Shown: positions 11,885-23,805 of the stretch, piece after piece
Position numbering within the stretch: position 1 is the stretch's first letter
Layout: every line of letters begins with the position of its first letter
Assembly (NCBI GenBank): GCA_022661535.1
Contig: JAKULF010000002.1
Coordinates: 1-64,000 of the forward strand
From: Eutypa lata
Lineage: Eukaryota > Ascomycota > Sordariomycetes > Xylariales > Diatrypaceae
Length of the DNA: 64,000 nucleotides
Direction: 5' to 3'
Position numbers and translations under genes: made by a program
The notes under the pieces: model-generated
What the model was told of the DNA's origin: nothing
What the model saw: the letters and a program-made list of their open reading frames with translations, nothing else
The model's database searches: none

Positions 11885-12448
11885 GATGCTCAGATGATTG
11901 TATACATAATAACAAGGATATTTTTATGCCAGACCGTTGTTAGAGAACAGCCGCGTTTCTGTAGTACATGGTGTGGGGTATGGATTGGGGAATGATGATT
12001 CACATGGTGCAGACAGCTATCTAGATGAAGATCAGAATCTCAAATTCACGTGTTCCTCCATACAGCTATTAGTGATGGTCACGTGAAATTCGATGATATG
12101 ATGTAGGATGTATCTATCGGGGCTGAGACAATAGAGTAGCTGGTAGCCAAAATTGAAGAACAATTGACCATGTACAAACTTGTCGAAAGAGTGAGATAAA
12201 GCATAGCTTACAACTAGCATAAAACCATATAGGGTTTCATATCACTGCCGTGTTAGTTACCTACATGTATCACGAGCTTCAATGGGGTCGCTAGATTCCT
12301 CGAAGCTTGAATCAAGACCCGAAAGGGTGTACAAGTATTTATGAGTAAGACCTCATCTCTCCGTAAAAGTAGTTGATATTCAGTCAAGTATCGAGAAGGC
12401 CCACGCGGGCCCTGTTGTGAAATAAGAAGAGACACTACATCGAAGATA
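11885..12448. other. intergenic region
   Basis: About 560 bp: upstream flank of the HET gene and 3' flank of the PP28-like gene. Two short minus-strand frames have no coding character. Nothing else seen. Confidence 0.5.
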
Positions 12449-13398
12449 TCATTTCTTCCCCTTTTTGCTAGGCTTGCCGAGAGCCGCCTCGCGCTTCTTA
12501 GCCTCCTTCGCCTCTATCTCGGCCCTCTTGGTCTTCTGGAGCTCTTCCTGCTCCTCTTTCTCGGCCTACGCAAACCAGTCAGTAAGTTAGAGTACACACA
12601 TATGAACAATACCGATAGTATGTCAAGAAAAGAGAATAATCAATGTGATGCCAAGGGAGAACAACATACCGCTTTCCGAGCAGCCTCAGCCGCTCGCTTT
12701 TCGCGGATAAGCTTCAGGCGCGCCAGGTCTGCCTTAGCCTCGTCCGTCTTTCCAGCCTCGTGCAGCTTCTGATAGCGCTCCTTAGCCTGCTGGGCCTCAT
12801 AGGACTCGCGCTCCTTGCGGCTCATTGTTGACAGCTTCTTCACGCCCTTGGTGGCCGCCTCGACAGCAGCATCATCATCGGTCTTGGGCTGGATGCGCGT
12901 CTGGTTGCGCGCCGACTTGGTATGGTTCGGGTTGGCGATCGCGGCATCGTCTTCGTCGTCGCTCTCCTCGTCCTCGTCGTCCGTCGGCATATCGCCCACC
13001 TGGACGGCGCCCTTCTTCTTCGCTATGGCGGCCTCCTTCTGCGCCTTCTTGGCCTGTCTGCGCTCCTCTCGGGTGAGCTCCTGTTGCTGCTGGGACGATG
13101 ATGACGGGCCGGCCTCATCGTCGGAGTCCTCCTCTGAAGACTCTTCCTCTGAGGAGTCCTCGTCGCTGTCTTCTTTCTTCGCATCTTTGCTCCACATGCT
13201 GATCTCGTTACCGTCGGCATCGAGGGGTCGTAGGTCACGCGAGAAGTGCTTGCCGCCTAAATCTGTTGTTAGGGCACCGCGAAATGGCTACGTTTGTAAG
13301 CAGTTCTGCTTTGATAATGGCATACCTCCCCGAGTGAACTTCTTGAACTTCCCACCACGACCGCGAGAGTTACCGCCGGGTCCACCGCGTCCTGACAT
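12449..13398 (-). CDS. PP28/PDAP1-like casein-kinase-substrate phosphoprotein
   Basis: Three exons, 13398-13326, 13256-12670 and 12565-12449, giving 258 residues; introns of 69 and 104 nt with donors GTATGC and GTATGT. The N-terminus is a Gly/Arg-rich MSGRGGPGG...GGKFKKF, then [11 protein letters not shown], acidic Ser/Glu/Asp tracts ([10 protein letters not shown] and [12 protein letters not shown]) that look like CK2 target sites, a basic [13 protein letters not shown] stretch, the conserved core [11 protein letters not shown]...LSRKERE-like segment, and a Lys-rich end (KPSKKGKK). Acidic tract plus C-terminal RKERE(S)YE...[11 protein letters not shown] is the PF10252 signature. The mammalian homologue is a heat- and acid-stable phosphoprotein; the precise role in fungi is unknown. 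Splice junctions keep frame throughout. Confidence 0.87.
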
Positions 13399-14835
13399 GG
13401 TTGCGAGTTGGATAGATGCCTCTGTTAAAGACGAGAGTTGTGAAGGTGGGGTCTGATTTAACCCTGATTTTTGTCCGACGTGTCTGTTGCCCTTTATAGA
13501 AACGGAGACGTTGTTAAGTTTCCTGCTTTCGATACGGCAAATGAAGTATATGCTAAGCTTAGCAATTTCAAAGAAACAAGGGAATGAAGGCAACCACACA
13601 CAAAAATGATGGCAAATGCTCAAGATTGCAAACACACGACAGCAGTGATAAGCAGGTGGTGGTGGTGTTGGCGGGGTACTAGTAATATAAGCCAATTGAT
13701 TGGACCCCTCTATCCAATGTCTCCGTCACTGGCCCGTCCAAGCCTGTCTTTCAATGTTGCCCCTCCAAAATCATGCTAATTGGTGCCTAAGTGGAGTCTG
13801 TAAGAGGCTTTGTCCAATGTGTGACTCGATATTGCCCCTCGAGCTATGTATGCGTCACATTGTGGCTTGTTACTCTGGAATTCAAGCCTCACACACCTGG
13901 TAGAATCCATAGGTGTACCTATGTCTAGGTACCTACCTAGTGGAGGGCTAAATATCGGTAAAACGTTTCTCCACTCCAGAAACAATTTCATTAAAACCGT
14001 TTCAGCACGTTTTGAGAGTTCCTCTTCTTCTCTTCTTTTCCTCCTCATACAACATAAACCTTCATATTCACTCTGGCTTTCGTCTTTTTCAATGGCAGGT
14101 CTTGGAGGGGAAATTGGAGGAAAGAGGGAATTCGATCACTTACCCTCTGGCCTGCTTGTAAAGGATTCTTCTTTTGCTGTTGGGTCCCAGAGAAATTTTT
14201 CGATCGATACATAATGATGCATCATCAAAGCTCGACTAATGATGAGTCACTCGTAGCAGTATTAAATGTAAGCAGGCTTTGACTACATAACTCTCGTCTG
14301 GAAGCTCCTTCCGGGTTTCGGCTTGAAGCGTAGGATTGTCGGCTGCATCAATCGTGCCAGTAAGGTCTGCGCATAGCTGCGTCATCTTGTGCCAAGGATA
14401 ATCCTGACGAGAATGTAGCGATGACTATGGCATATCATATCGCTAGTCTTGGATTGTACCATCTAAATCGAGCTCGGTCTTTTTCGACTTACCAGCATTC
14501 GTCCCTATTCTTAACTTTCATTGCCCTAACTAGACATTCCTGTGAGAGCTGGTGGAATTGGAAGTGTCTTTAGCGACAACCAGTACGTACTTAATCAATA
14601 CTGTTGACAGAGTTCTAGGGGCCATGCATTCTCAAGTAGAGTTATGCTATGTGGCACGCAGTGGTAAGGACTCGATGTACTGGATTGTCTATGTCATTAG
14701 TATACGTATATGACCTCCCAAATGGAATGCAGGACTACAGGTCTCCTTTCGTGAACTATGTGCATATGATAGAATAGAGTGGAAAACACTGGTTGTCTCC
14801 ATCCGAGCAAAGTCCTCGAGCCCCCTATCATGCGA
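13399..14835. other. intergenic region
   Basis: About 1.4 kb between the PP28-like gene start and the 3' end of the DUF4874 gene. It includes CCAAT/ATTGG boxes near 13693-13715 within the PP28 upstream flank and many short pyrimidine runs. Open frames on both strands are short and not protein-like. Confidence 0.5.
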
Positions 14836-16013
14836 TCAAATATGCTGCTGAAGCGCAATCTGAATAGAATCGACACAATCGCTCCAATTATCATCATTGA
14901 ACAACTCCTGCAACGGCGCTGGATTGCCAGGCTGTTCTCGCTCGTTAGCATTCTTCCCCATCGAAACTCACAGCCACGCGCAAACGAACAAACGAACACA
15001 GCAAAGTTGCTCACATTCATATACGCGATCTGGAACTGGTTGATATACGGCACCAGTCCATTGTCACCGCACAGATCCGTCCAGTCAGTCCAATTATATG
15101 CCGAGTCGCCAGCCTGGTCACAGCCCTCGCCGCCGTACGAGTTGCCGCCGCCGACCTGCATCGTGTAGTCGATCCACTGCTGCCGGTTTGGCTCATCGAC
15201 GCCCGGAAACGTCCCGCCGTCGGTACCCTGCGGCCCCCCGTTGAAGATACAGTCGTTATGCAGCGTCACCGTCCGGTCGTCCGGAAACAACGCCTGGTGG
15301 TCTCGCGGGTACCGCAATGCGATCTTGCGCCCGGCGTTGCCCTGCTGCAAGGTCTCGATAACTTGCCGTTTGATTTCTAGGTTCTCCGCGCTATCGTCTG
15401 TACCTTGTACCGGGCAGAAGGGCCCGTCCTATTATGTGTGTATTAGTATGTCGTATTCACCAGAATATAGCCATTTTGTCCACATCTCTTGCCCGGAGAA
15501 GTACGTATGTGGCTCGTTCCAGTTAAAGTAGGTAGGTAGGTTATGTAGCTAAGGGTGATGGTAATAGTAGACAAAACGTACATGCCACTCGCCCCACAAG
15601 CCGAGGAAGCCAGCCTGAATGACCGGGATTTCAATCGTGCCAGACACCCCGGCGAAAACAGCCGCCCACGTCGCCGCATCGTTCAGAATCACGGACGAAT
15701 TGCTGGGCTCCGCCACGACAGAGCCGCCCGAGTTCCCGTAGCGCACGCGCGGAATAACCGCCACGCCGTTGGATCCGTAGTTCTGCGCAAGCACCCGGAA
15801 GTCGTCGATGGTTTGCTGGTGGTCCTGGCCTGCTACGATCTGGATGTACAGGAAAAGCGTGCTGGAGCGGTCGAGGGAACTGTACTCGATGGCTGCCGAG
15901 TTGTCGAACCCTTCCCGGATCTCCTTGTACGTCGTGAATCCGATCCTGGCCGCGGCCGCCGCCGCCGCCTTCACGACTAGTAGGGCAGCCGCGAGGAAGT
16001 TGGTGATGCGCAT
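14836..16013 (-). CDS. secreted DUF4874/DUF4832-type protein
   Basis: Three exons, 16013-15582, 15428-15015 and 14931-14836, giving 313 residues; introns of 153 and 83 nt. The N-terminus (MRITNFLAAALLVVKAAAAAAA) is a clear signal peptide. The mature start has the family's TYKEIREGFDNP-like segment, SSLYYL-like strands, a long LDRSSTLFLYIQIV strand, VIPRVRYG, and GFLGLWGEWH, a TIM-barrel-like strand end typical of DUF4874. Exon 2 carries LRYPRD and a Trp/Tyr-rich GGGNSYGGEGCDQ loop of the DUF4832 part. These proteins are thought to be extracellular carbohydrate-acting enzymes by fold resemblance only. The chain ends soon after QFQIAYMN..., shorter than the family as I remember it, so the C-terminal barrel or sandwich portion may be missing or the last exon misjudged. 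Confidence 0.75.
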
Positions 16014-17312
16014 CTTAGATGTCTCGAGTGAGGACGGACGAAATACACAAAAGCTACCCCCTGATAATGGATACTTCTTTCCAATCTTAAATTAGCAGTC
16101 CCTTACAGGCGAAATCATGTGGCGCCGGAATGGTTTGCGATCTCTCCTTTCCTCCGGCTCATCGCTTTAAATGGTGGCATATTGGCATTTGAACAGGGCA
16201 ATCTTAACCAGGCCTTTATATACCTAGTCCAAAGGCTTGGTACGATCCTACGTTATGATGTAGTGAAACACCGACTCAGAGCTCAGCTAGATGATAGTGC
16301 TTACTATTGGTCGGAAGGAAATAGGTGAATGGAAAAGAGACCGAGCAAACAGGCAAGGCGGTCATACGCGAAGGAAATTGCTCCTAAATAGTTACTTGGT
16401 CGCATTCGATGGGAAGGTCATCAATCCTTCATGCAAGCTCACCAGCGGTAAAATGAAGACAGTTGGTATGCAATTGATACCCTGTTCGCCCGCCTCGACT
16501 GCGATCCTGCCAGCCTGCCAAGCACTAGTTGCGGATATCTCGGCCGACGTAGTATTCATATATGTTCCAGTACCAGTAGGTACTGGACTGGTGCCGAGGC
16601 CAAATAAATAATGATTGACGAACCCCGGGTAGTCCGCCGAACGATGTTTGAGACTGAGCTGTCTTATAGGTTATAAATATAGTGGTCCAAATCCAGGCAA
16701 TCTTTTGAACCTCCAATAAGCTCTTCAAGCGTACCTAATCGGCTTCGGTCACCAATAATTCGGTCACCATAAAGGGACTGGATTACCCCTGGCGATCGGT
16801 TTCGGAAGGCGCCGACAGAGAGATTCAGCTCCGCTAAATAGGCTGCTGTGCCTGTCAAGTGGAGCGAAAGCTGAGCTTGATCAGGGATCGCCAAAATTGA
16901 TAACTGACGCACGTAAGCACAAAGTCCGGAAGGTCGCATTAAGTAGAGACAACAAATGGTTGTTCCTTGCATCACCTCCTTTCCCTTTCTCGTTGGGTCT
17001 CTCGATCTCCCGCGGGGTAGTAAATGAGACTGTCTGTATTGTGAAAACAAACCCAATCTCATAATGAATGAATGACCTGAGAGTTTCCAGATCTGAAGCT
17101 TGTTTGGCTCCTAATTAATATGCCCTTCGTCAATTGACGAGCCAAAAAAGAACAAAAACAACGACAGTCGCTCATTGTTTGAAATTCCACTAATCGGCGG
17201 CGGCCGCGTTTCATTTCGGAATTCGGGTCTTGCGTTGAACCACACGCGATCTTGTCGCGGGTCGTAGGATTACTATACTGCAACAACCAGCATTATTCCC
17301 CCAAAATCCACG
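16014..17312. promoter_or_regulatory. divergent intergenic region
   Basis: About 1.3 kb between the starts of the minus-strand secreted protein and the plus-strand hypothetical gene. Nearby frames (for example minus 16664-17062) have no family features. No specific site recognised. Confidence 0.45.
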
Positions 17313-18037
17313 ATGCGCTCCCGCCCCTACAAGGCCCCTCCTCCCCTACCCCCTCTACTCGATGACCTATCCGCCTATCTGCCGAACAGTGATTCCCGCA
17401 GAACCAGCGATGACAGCGAAGTTCCTCTTTCCGAACTGGACCCCGAATCGGGCCGGCTGTTGCCGAAAAAGTCGCGACAGCACCGGGTGCGGGTGCAGGG
17501 AAAGCTTGCGCTAGTGCGGAGCGTGTCGGTCGCGGACCTACACTCCTCCACCTCTACCTCCGCCTCCGCCGGTAGTCACCTACCATCCCCGCGCATGGTG
17601 CGCCGTGGTGTTACCCTCGACTCGGGTGTCGGGGGCACCGTGCCAGCGCGGAGGAGAAGGAGGGGCAGGAGGTGTAGCCTGGATGATATCACCGATAGTG
17701 AGGAGGATATCAGTGAACGGGATACCCAGCCTAGGGGATACGGCATCGGCGGCGCGGGTAACATACGTAAGTTAACTATTTGTCTACTAGATTATGATAG
17801 TTTTTTTTAGAGACTAACAGCACAGCAGGTCGTCCCACGGAAGTGATGGGTACACCAGCTAGGTCATCACCGTTGTTGGCGGCGTTGTTAAGTCCTAGCG
17901 GCATCCCTACCCCACCACCAGGTGCGGGTGGTGATAGGAAGAAATGGAATATCAGGGAGTTTTTGGGCAGAGTTTCCGACCGAAAAGGAAAGGGGAAGGG
18001 TCCTACCATAACTCGGGGTACGGATAATTTAACTTAG
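17313..18037 (+). CDS. hypothetical low-complexity protein, 220 aa
   Basis: Two exons, 17313-17766 and 17829-18037, joined in phase 1 across a 62-nt intron (donor GTAAGT). The acceptor is a tandem CAGCAG, so splicing three bases earlier would add one residue; both forms stay in frame. The protein is rich in Pro, Ser and Arg: a Pro-rich start (APPPLPPLLDD), an acidic SEVPLSELDPESGR stretch, a Ser/Thr run near residues 74-85, a basic RRRRRGRR patch with CSLDDITDSEEDI after it, and a C-terminal KKWNIREFLGR segment before a basic tail. It looks intrinsically disordered, with possible phosphosites around RRCSLDD. No family recognised and no enzyme motif seen. Nuclear location is possible from the basic patches but is inference. 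Confidence 0.6.
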
Positions 18038-19684
18038 GACATAGAATATAAATTCGAGAGTTCACCAGTTGCCCATCGATGCAACCCCCTAATTGCTAAC
18101 CCTTCAATTGGCATGGACCAAAACATCCCTTCCCCCCTTTCACTTTCCAAGTTGAATGGATTTCACTAACATGTATATTGATGAAATCCATTTTGTTCCT
18201 AAGACAGCAGCTATTTATTCTATTGTAAGTTGTTATATTCCTCATTCGTGTACCTCGACATAATTATTCCCCGAGTTCTTAGCTATGGTGTCAGTTGTTG
18301 TTTTTCGATTTGCTGAAGTGATTCGTAATGTTCATGGTGTATTCGTTCCATAACAAAATGTGATCAATGCGTGAAGTATCTACATTTAAATCGCCAACAT
18401 GTTTTAAATCAACCTATCACATTTACTTTTCAACAAGAAATAGTGCCTATGAAGTCGTTCATAGTGCGCCGTAATTCTCGCAGTCCAACCGAATACAATA
18501 GCACTGATGCCTATTATGCAAATATTTGCTCAAAGGAGACTTTCTCATGACGTGTCCAGAAACTGGACGAATCGCATTATGAGCTATAGTCTTCCCTTGC
18601 ATATATGCATTCTAGTTGCTTGAAGAAACACCCAGTCTTAATTTCAATGGCCATGATCCCGTTAGTATCACTATACGATGAATACTTGGATCATAACTAG
18701 TTAAAGATAATTAGGCCCTGAACTCCTGCGTGTATTGTATGAGTTAAATTTCGATATACTCATAAATATGCAATTATCCCAGGTCTAGGATCATTAATAG
18801 GCGAGAGCCAATTTTAATAAATATTGCAGACAGATCTCCTATAACACTGAGTGAGGATATCGAAGAGGCGCTCTAATAATCATAAAAGGTTTACTTGGTA
18901 GTACGAAGAAGAGTGTGTGATGATGATGTTTTGAGTACAAATTGATGTACACTTTACGTAACCGTACAATACAAACATATTATTCTCTACGAGGAAGTGC
19001 CTTTAGATGGCACAATGTTCTACGCATTCTAATTCGTACTTGCCTCATACTGTAGCTAGGTCCGTCGCAGATCATCTTTGTGGACAAGGGCGCTCTACGC
19101 ATAACGTCTGTCATGGTTCCTCTAACAGCACGAGGTCACAAGCTTGAGATAATTGTTTATATTATTAGCATGCTTATATTCTACGAGTGACAGGAGAAAT
19201 TTTATTTCCCAAGTTGATACCTACACCACACCTCAAGCACACAGAGCATGTTTATACTATGTGGGGGCAGATCGAGTCCAACTCCGAGTTGATTCCCTGG
19301 ATCAACACAATGATGATGAAGGTTAGTGGACTAATTGTATCTCTATAGATCCTCTCGTCGTAATCAAAATTTTGGCTCTTCTAGTCTGATAATTTATAGA
19401 ATGAGGCTCATGTGAGCCACATAACGACTTATAAGAATTATTATGGGTTAGAAGTTTCAAATCCCTGTCGCGTAGTACCCACCCTTGAAAAGACCCCTAC
19501 CTTTCCTAAAAAGGCATAGCGACTATGCCGCTTCCCACTAACAAATTTCAAGCGTCGATCCTCACGACATGGCCAGTTCGCGTTTCTTTTTTATACCGCC
19601 ACATACTTCGTAGCACCACAGCACTAACATATCAATATACCATCGTCTGGATATCCCCCCTTTATCCGGGACTATTATGTAACC
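18038..19684. other. AT-leaning intergenic region
   Basis: About 1.65 kb between two plus-strand genes with no open frame above 60 codons until just before 19525. Nothing recognisable; composition is moderately AT-rich but not like the RIP block further on. Confidence 0.55.
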
Positions 19685-21419
19685 ATGCCTCGCGGCACGA
19701 AGCATCTCACAGATGGTGACAGGCAGCGTGTTCGTACGCTCTATTTCGATGCAAAGCTCTCGCCGGCCGAGATCGAGAGGATCACCGGCTTCACCCTCGG
19801 CCAAATCAAGAGATCTCGAGAAAATGTGCACGTGGGCAAGAGAACAGGACGCCCCAAGCTGACTTCACCGGTTGACGATGGGAAAGAGGCTACCCGTGCG
19901 AAATTTAAATCAAGTAAGGAATTGATATTATTATCAAGCTATCCCGCCCTTCACGTTCATAATAGCTCTCTCCACATCATCATCTTTTAGTTTCGGGATC
20001 TATTATGGGCCCAGTTAGGCCTAGTTCGGTGAGACGCCAAAAGAAACAAGATATAATATCATGTGAACGTAACCATTGCATGAATTCCTATGAAGCAAAG
20101 CTACTTATATAGAGAATTACAAGCTGACTTGTATAGTGCGTCGTCGCCCAAGGATTCCGTTTCCACCAGCTCCAGCTCCAGCACGAAATTGGGAACAACC
20201 AATCACAACACCACAAATTCCACAGCAGCCTTTGATACCAACTCGGCCCTGGATAACACCTCAGGCCTCACATCAATCACAGTCCTCGCAACAATCGCAG
20301 CCCTCACAACAATCACAACCCTCACAGCCCTCACAGCAATCGCAGCTCTCACAACAACCACAGCCACTACCACTACCAACACCACAACCAGTACTACAAG
20401 AAGTACCGCAGCAGTCATTACCACCACTAACACCACAAGCACCGCCGCAAGTAGTATCGCGATCCACCCCACAATCAACTCCGGGACTAGTACGACGGCC
20501 AACCACACCGGAGACACCCGTGCTACCCCCTGGCAACCCCCTGGTCAATCCCGTTGACCCTGCTAAGACCATCGTGTTAATCACAGGTAAGCCCCATGCA
20601 TGCATCCCCTCTCTCCTTCCTAAAGAATGACATTGGTACTTACATAACTCGTTAGGTTCAAATAGGGGCATAGGGCTAGAAGTCGTCAAGGCGCTTCTCC
20701 GGGCCTCACCCGCCGAAGAGGACTCCCCCAGCGGGGGACCGTACCACGTCTTTCTATGCTCCCGCGACTGGGCCCGAGGGGAAACGGCAGCATCGTCCCT
20801 GGTGGCGGAGCACGAGAACTCCCTCTCGGTGCTTCCGCTCGACGTCACGCGCGCGGAGTCGATCAAGTGGGTGGCGCAGACGGTGGACTCGATCGCGGGC
20901 CGGGTCGACATCCTGATCAACAACGCGGCCGTGATGCGGTACCACCACGGGGACGTGGCCGTGCCGACGCTGCGCGAGGCGCTGGAGACGAACCTCGTCT
21001 CGGCGTACGCCATCAGCGAGACCTTCAAGTCGCTGCTGATGGTGCAGCTGCCGGCCTGCAAGAAGGACAAGCGCCTGCTGCACGTCACGTGCGACCTGGG
21101 GTCCATTGCCAACCGCAGCGACCCCGCCGACAAGTCCTACCCCATCACGGCGCCCGAGTACCGTATCAGCAAGGCGGGGTTGAATATGATGGCCGCCTGC
21201 CAGCGCTTCGACCTCCAGGGCAGTGGTGTGAAGGTCGCTGTCTACAATGCGGGATACACGGCTACCGATCTCGCGGGCCTCGACCCCGCCATGAAGAAGT
21301 CGCATGGCGCGAGGGATGCCGCTGTGGTGGCCGAGGCCTTCGTAAAGGTCATCGAGGGCCAGCGGGACGAGGAGTTCGGCCAGATGCTGGATACGCTCGA
21401 GGGGACGGTTCCCTGGTGA
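19685..21419 (+). CDS. fusion: helix-turn-helix segment + Q/S/P-rich linker + short-chain dehydrogenase
   Basis: Three exons, 19685-19913, 20137-20586 and 20656-21419, give 480 residues; introns of 223 and 69 nt (donors GTAAGG and GTAAGC, branch CTGAC before the first acceptor). Exon 1 encodes a compact helical unit (LTDGDRQRVRTLYF...SPAEIERITGFTLGQIKRSR, about 8-50) resembling a homeodomain-like or transposase-type HTH, followed by GKRTGRP, an AT-hook-like core. Exon 2 is mostly Gln/Ser/Pro low complexity and ends with the first Rossmann strand (KTIVLITG). Exon 3 carries TGSNRGIG (226-233), NNAA (315-318), a candidate catalytic Ser (376) and YRISK (Y395, K399), a classical SDR site for an NAD(P)-linked oxidoreductase. 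Exon 2 has no in-frame ATG, so it needs exon 1. Substrate unknown. The SDR part is certain, the HTH link likely. Confidence 0.75.
20262..20400 (+). repeat. coding tandem repeat, Gln/Ser/Pro codons
   Basis: Imperfect 9-12 bp units built from TCACAA, TCGCAG and CCCTCA encode alternating Ser-Gln and Pro residues in the linker of the HTH-SDR gene. The repeat stays open in other frames too, which creates long false frames on both strands. Such tracts often vary in length between strains. Confidence 0.75.
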
Positions 21420-23769
21420 TCGACTCGATCTTCATATGTAGGCGGTCTTGGGCTGCCTTTCTCGTCGCGGTGTCTGCCTCGGTTCCAGGCTTGAAATGTA
21501 GGAAGTGTGGAAGATTCGGCGTCCTGTCTTAGAGTCAATGATGGATGATCCGGCAAGGATCTAGGAGTTCAGTTGTTGAATACGAGTTTGTTTAAACCAC
21601 GATGCGGATGATAAACTTGCTTTCAGCCTGTAAATGATGTCAGGGTGGTATAGGTGCCTCCAAGACGAGGGACTTTGGGGTATAGAGTGGTGGTGTCTAC
21701 ACCGAAGTCCCGATGTGAAACGGGCCTTTACTTACCACGTGACTGTCACTGCACCAGTGTCGTGTAAGTAAGCTGATGAAACGGAGCTGGTCGCCAACCG
21801 TTTTCTCTTCTCCAAAAGTAACATATAGTAGAAATTGTCCATACAGATAGACTCTGAAGACTGGATTAATACGAAACGGTTCTAACGCGGACTGGTAAAG
21901 TAAATGAATGTCTGAATATGGAGATTTGATTGGTTGTATCGTATACTACCTCTGATACTACTTCCCTGCCTATCCTAATGCATATTCGTAACTACTAACA
22001 CAAAAGTACTACGGAAATAACGCACGTGACCTCCGCTGACAGTGTTGCTATCATCACAAATCTCTTTTCATTCGATATATCTTACCCCTATCATTTTATA
22101 CGGAACATAGTTAGTACAAACTTAAGAGTAAGGCTATCATTAGCGTCAAGGGGAGACCCATGTATCAACTAATAGCAGATATTTGACTTCGACCCCCTGT
22201 ACTTACATTAAGCTTTGACTTGTCTAGTCGTCCTCAACGTTGCCTAGCCCTATGGGCTTCTTGCCCTTGGGTAACATGGATGCCCCTGAGAGTGTACATG
22301 GCAAATCTCACTCGTACCGGGCACTTCGCCATAAGCTGACCTGACAATGCCGGCCATGCATCTTCAACGACATCCACAGAAGAACCAAGGCGGCATATGT
22401 CAACCAACTTCGAGTAAAACCAGTTTTCGATGGTGTCCGCCGACCTCTCGAAACAATCTTTTCAGCTTGCGTTGGTGACCGACCGCCTCCTTTTCGCGCC
22501 GGCCTTCTTGGTTTTTTTCTTGGCTCAAGTCGGCCTCATGCATGTCATCAATGTGTTCTCATTGCTGCCTAGACCCCCAATGCATGAACTCTATTGTTCT
22601 CCTCCTGGCCTGTAGAGGACGTTCATTCGACAGCACGTCTATGACCTAATCAGCGGGCTTGTGTGAGAACCACTTAGCCAGCTTTAGTTGCATGTTGTTT
22701 ATATTATTACCGTCGGTAGTTTTGCCAATGAAGCAAATATATTCTATTTATGGGTATTGTTGTTTCGTTGTTGTATAATGAGGCCCTGAAATACCATCTC
22801 GCATGGTGGCTTTGTCTCCCTTGAGCATCTGGTATTGGAAATATCGTAGTCGCCGATGTCCAGGATTATTCAACGGTGGCCCGTCATTGTTTCATTCGGC
22901 TTGATCGCCGGAAATAGGACGTCATTTAATAAAATAATCTGTCCCCATATAGGGGTCATTTCGAGGACTCAGAGGAGCTTCGTATATTGTCTAGAATAGT
23001 CCGAACAGAGTCTCTAGCTTTGCAAGGTTAGTATAATATTATAAACGCCTGAATGGTAACGTTGATACTGTTTGACGCCACTTTCATTCCGTTTGACCTG
23101 GCGGCTTAAAGCATTGATTGGCTTTGACACATATGCATAGTTACCTAACTCTCCACCAAACATTCTCAGTCATTTTCATCGTTGCCACTGGTTTCAGGTC
23201 ACATTTTATACACAAACACGGCCGGGCCGGCCCGTGGAAGCGGTCAACATATGTAGATCTTATACTCGTTTTACAAAAGGAAGTACCTAGGGTGAAGAGG
23301 ACAGCTCTTGTCAGCTAAATATTGCCACTGCATGAAAAATTTAATCTTTTCTATGCGGTGTTATGCAGGACCAATTGAATACGTCAGAATATCAGATAGA
23401 TACATATCTCCAAATAACCACAGACCTATTACGTGAATGCAATCGATATCCTTATTGATACAATATCTTCGGAATAATTACGATTACGACGAACACTAAA
23501 ATCTTAAATAATATATGTATATAAAAGACAAGTTAAGGGTTTTATGATGGCATATTCAGGAGCTTCCCGCTCAAAATAAAGGTATAGCCCCGTTGCTATT
23601 TCGACTTATTAATATCTACCAGTCAGGGGCTTGCAAGGTACGATCTAATCTAGATCCCTTATGCAAGATTCTGGATGGTGACTATTTAATATTTAATATC
23701 GATTTTCTGGTGACGGACAAGGATATTCAGGTCGCCATTGATGTTTCAAAGATGAATATATAGACAAAG

Positions 23770-23805
23770 GAGCTCAGAGCTCAGAGCTGGGAGCTGGGAG
23801 CTGGG
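23770..23805. repeat. 7-bp tandem repeat (GAGCTCA/GAGCTGG)
   Basis: Five adjacent 7-bp units, two GAGCTCA followed by three GAGCTGG, in the gene-poor region. Confidence 0.8.

Noticed and set aside
20203..21305. Minus-strand frames of 104-286 codons over the HTH-SDR gene
   Set aside because: Valine- and cysteine-rich translations are produced by the Q/S/P repeat read backwards, and the rest is antisense to a clear SDR domain.
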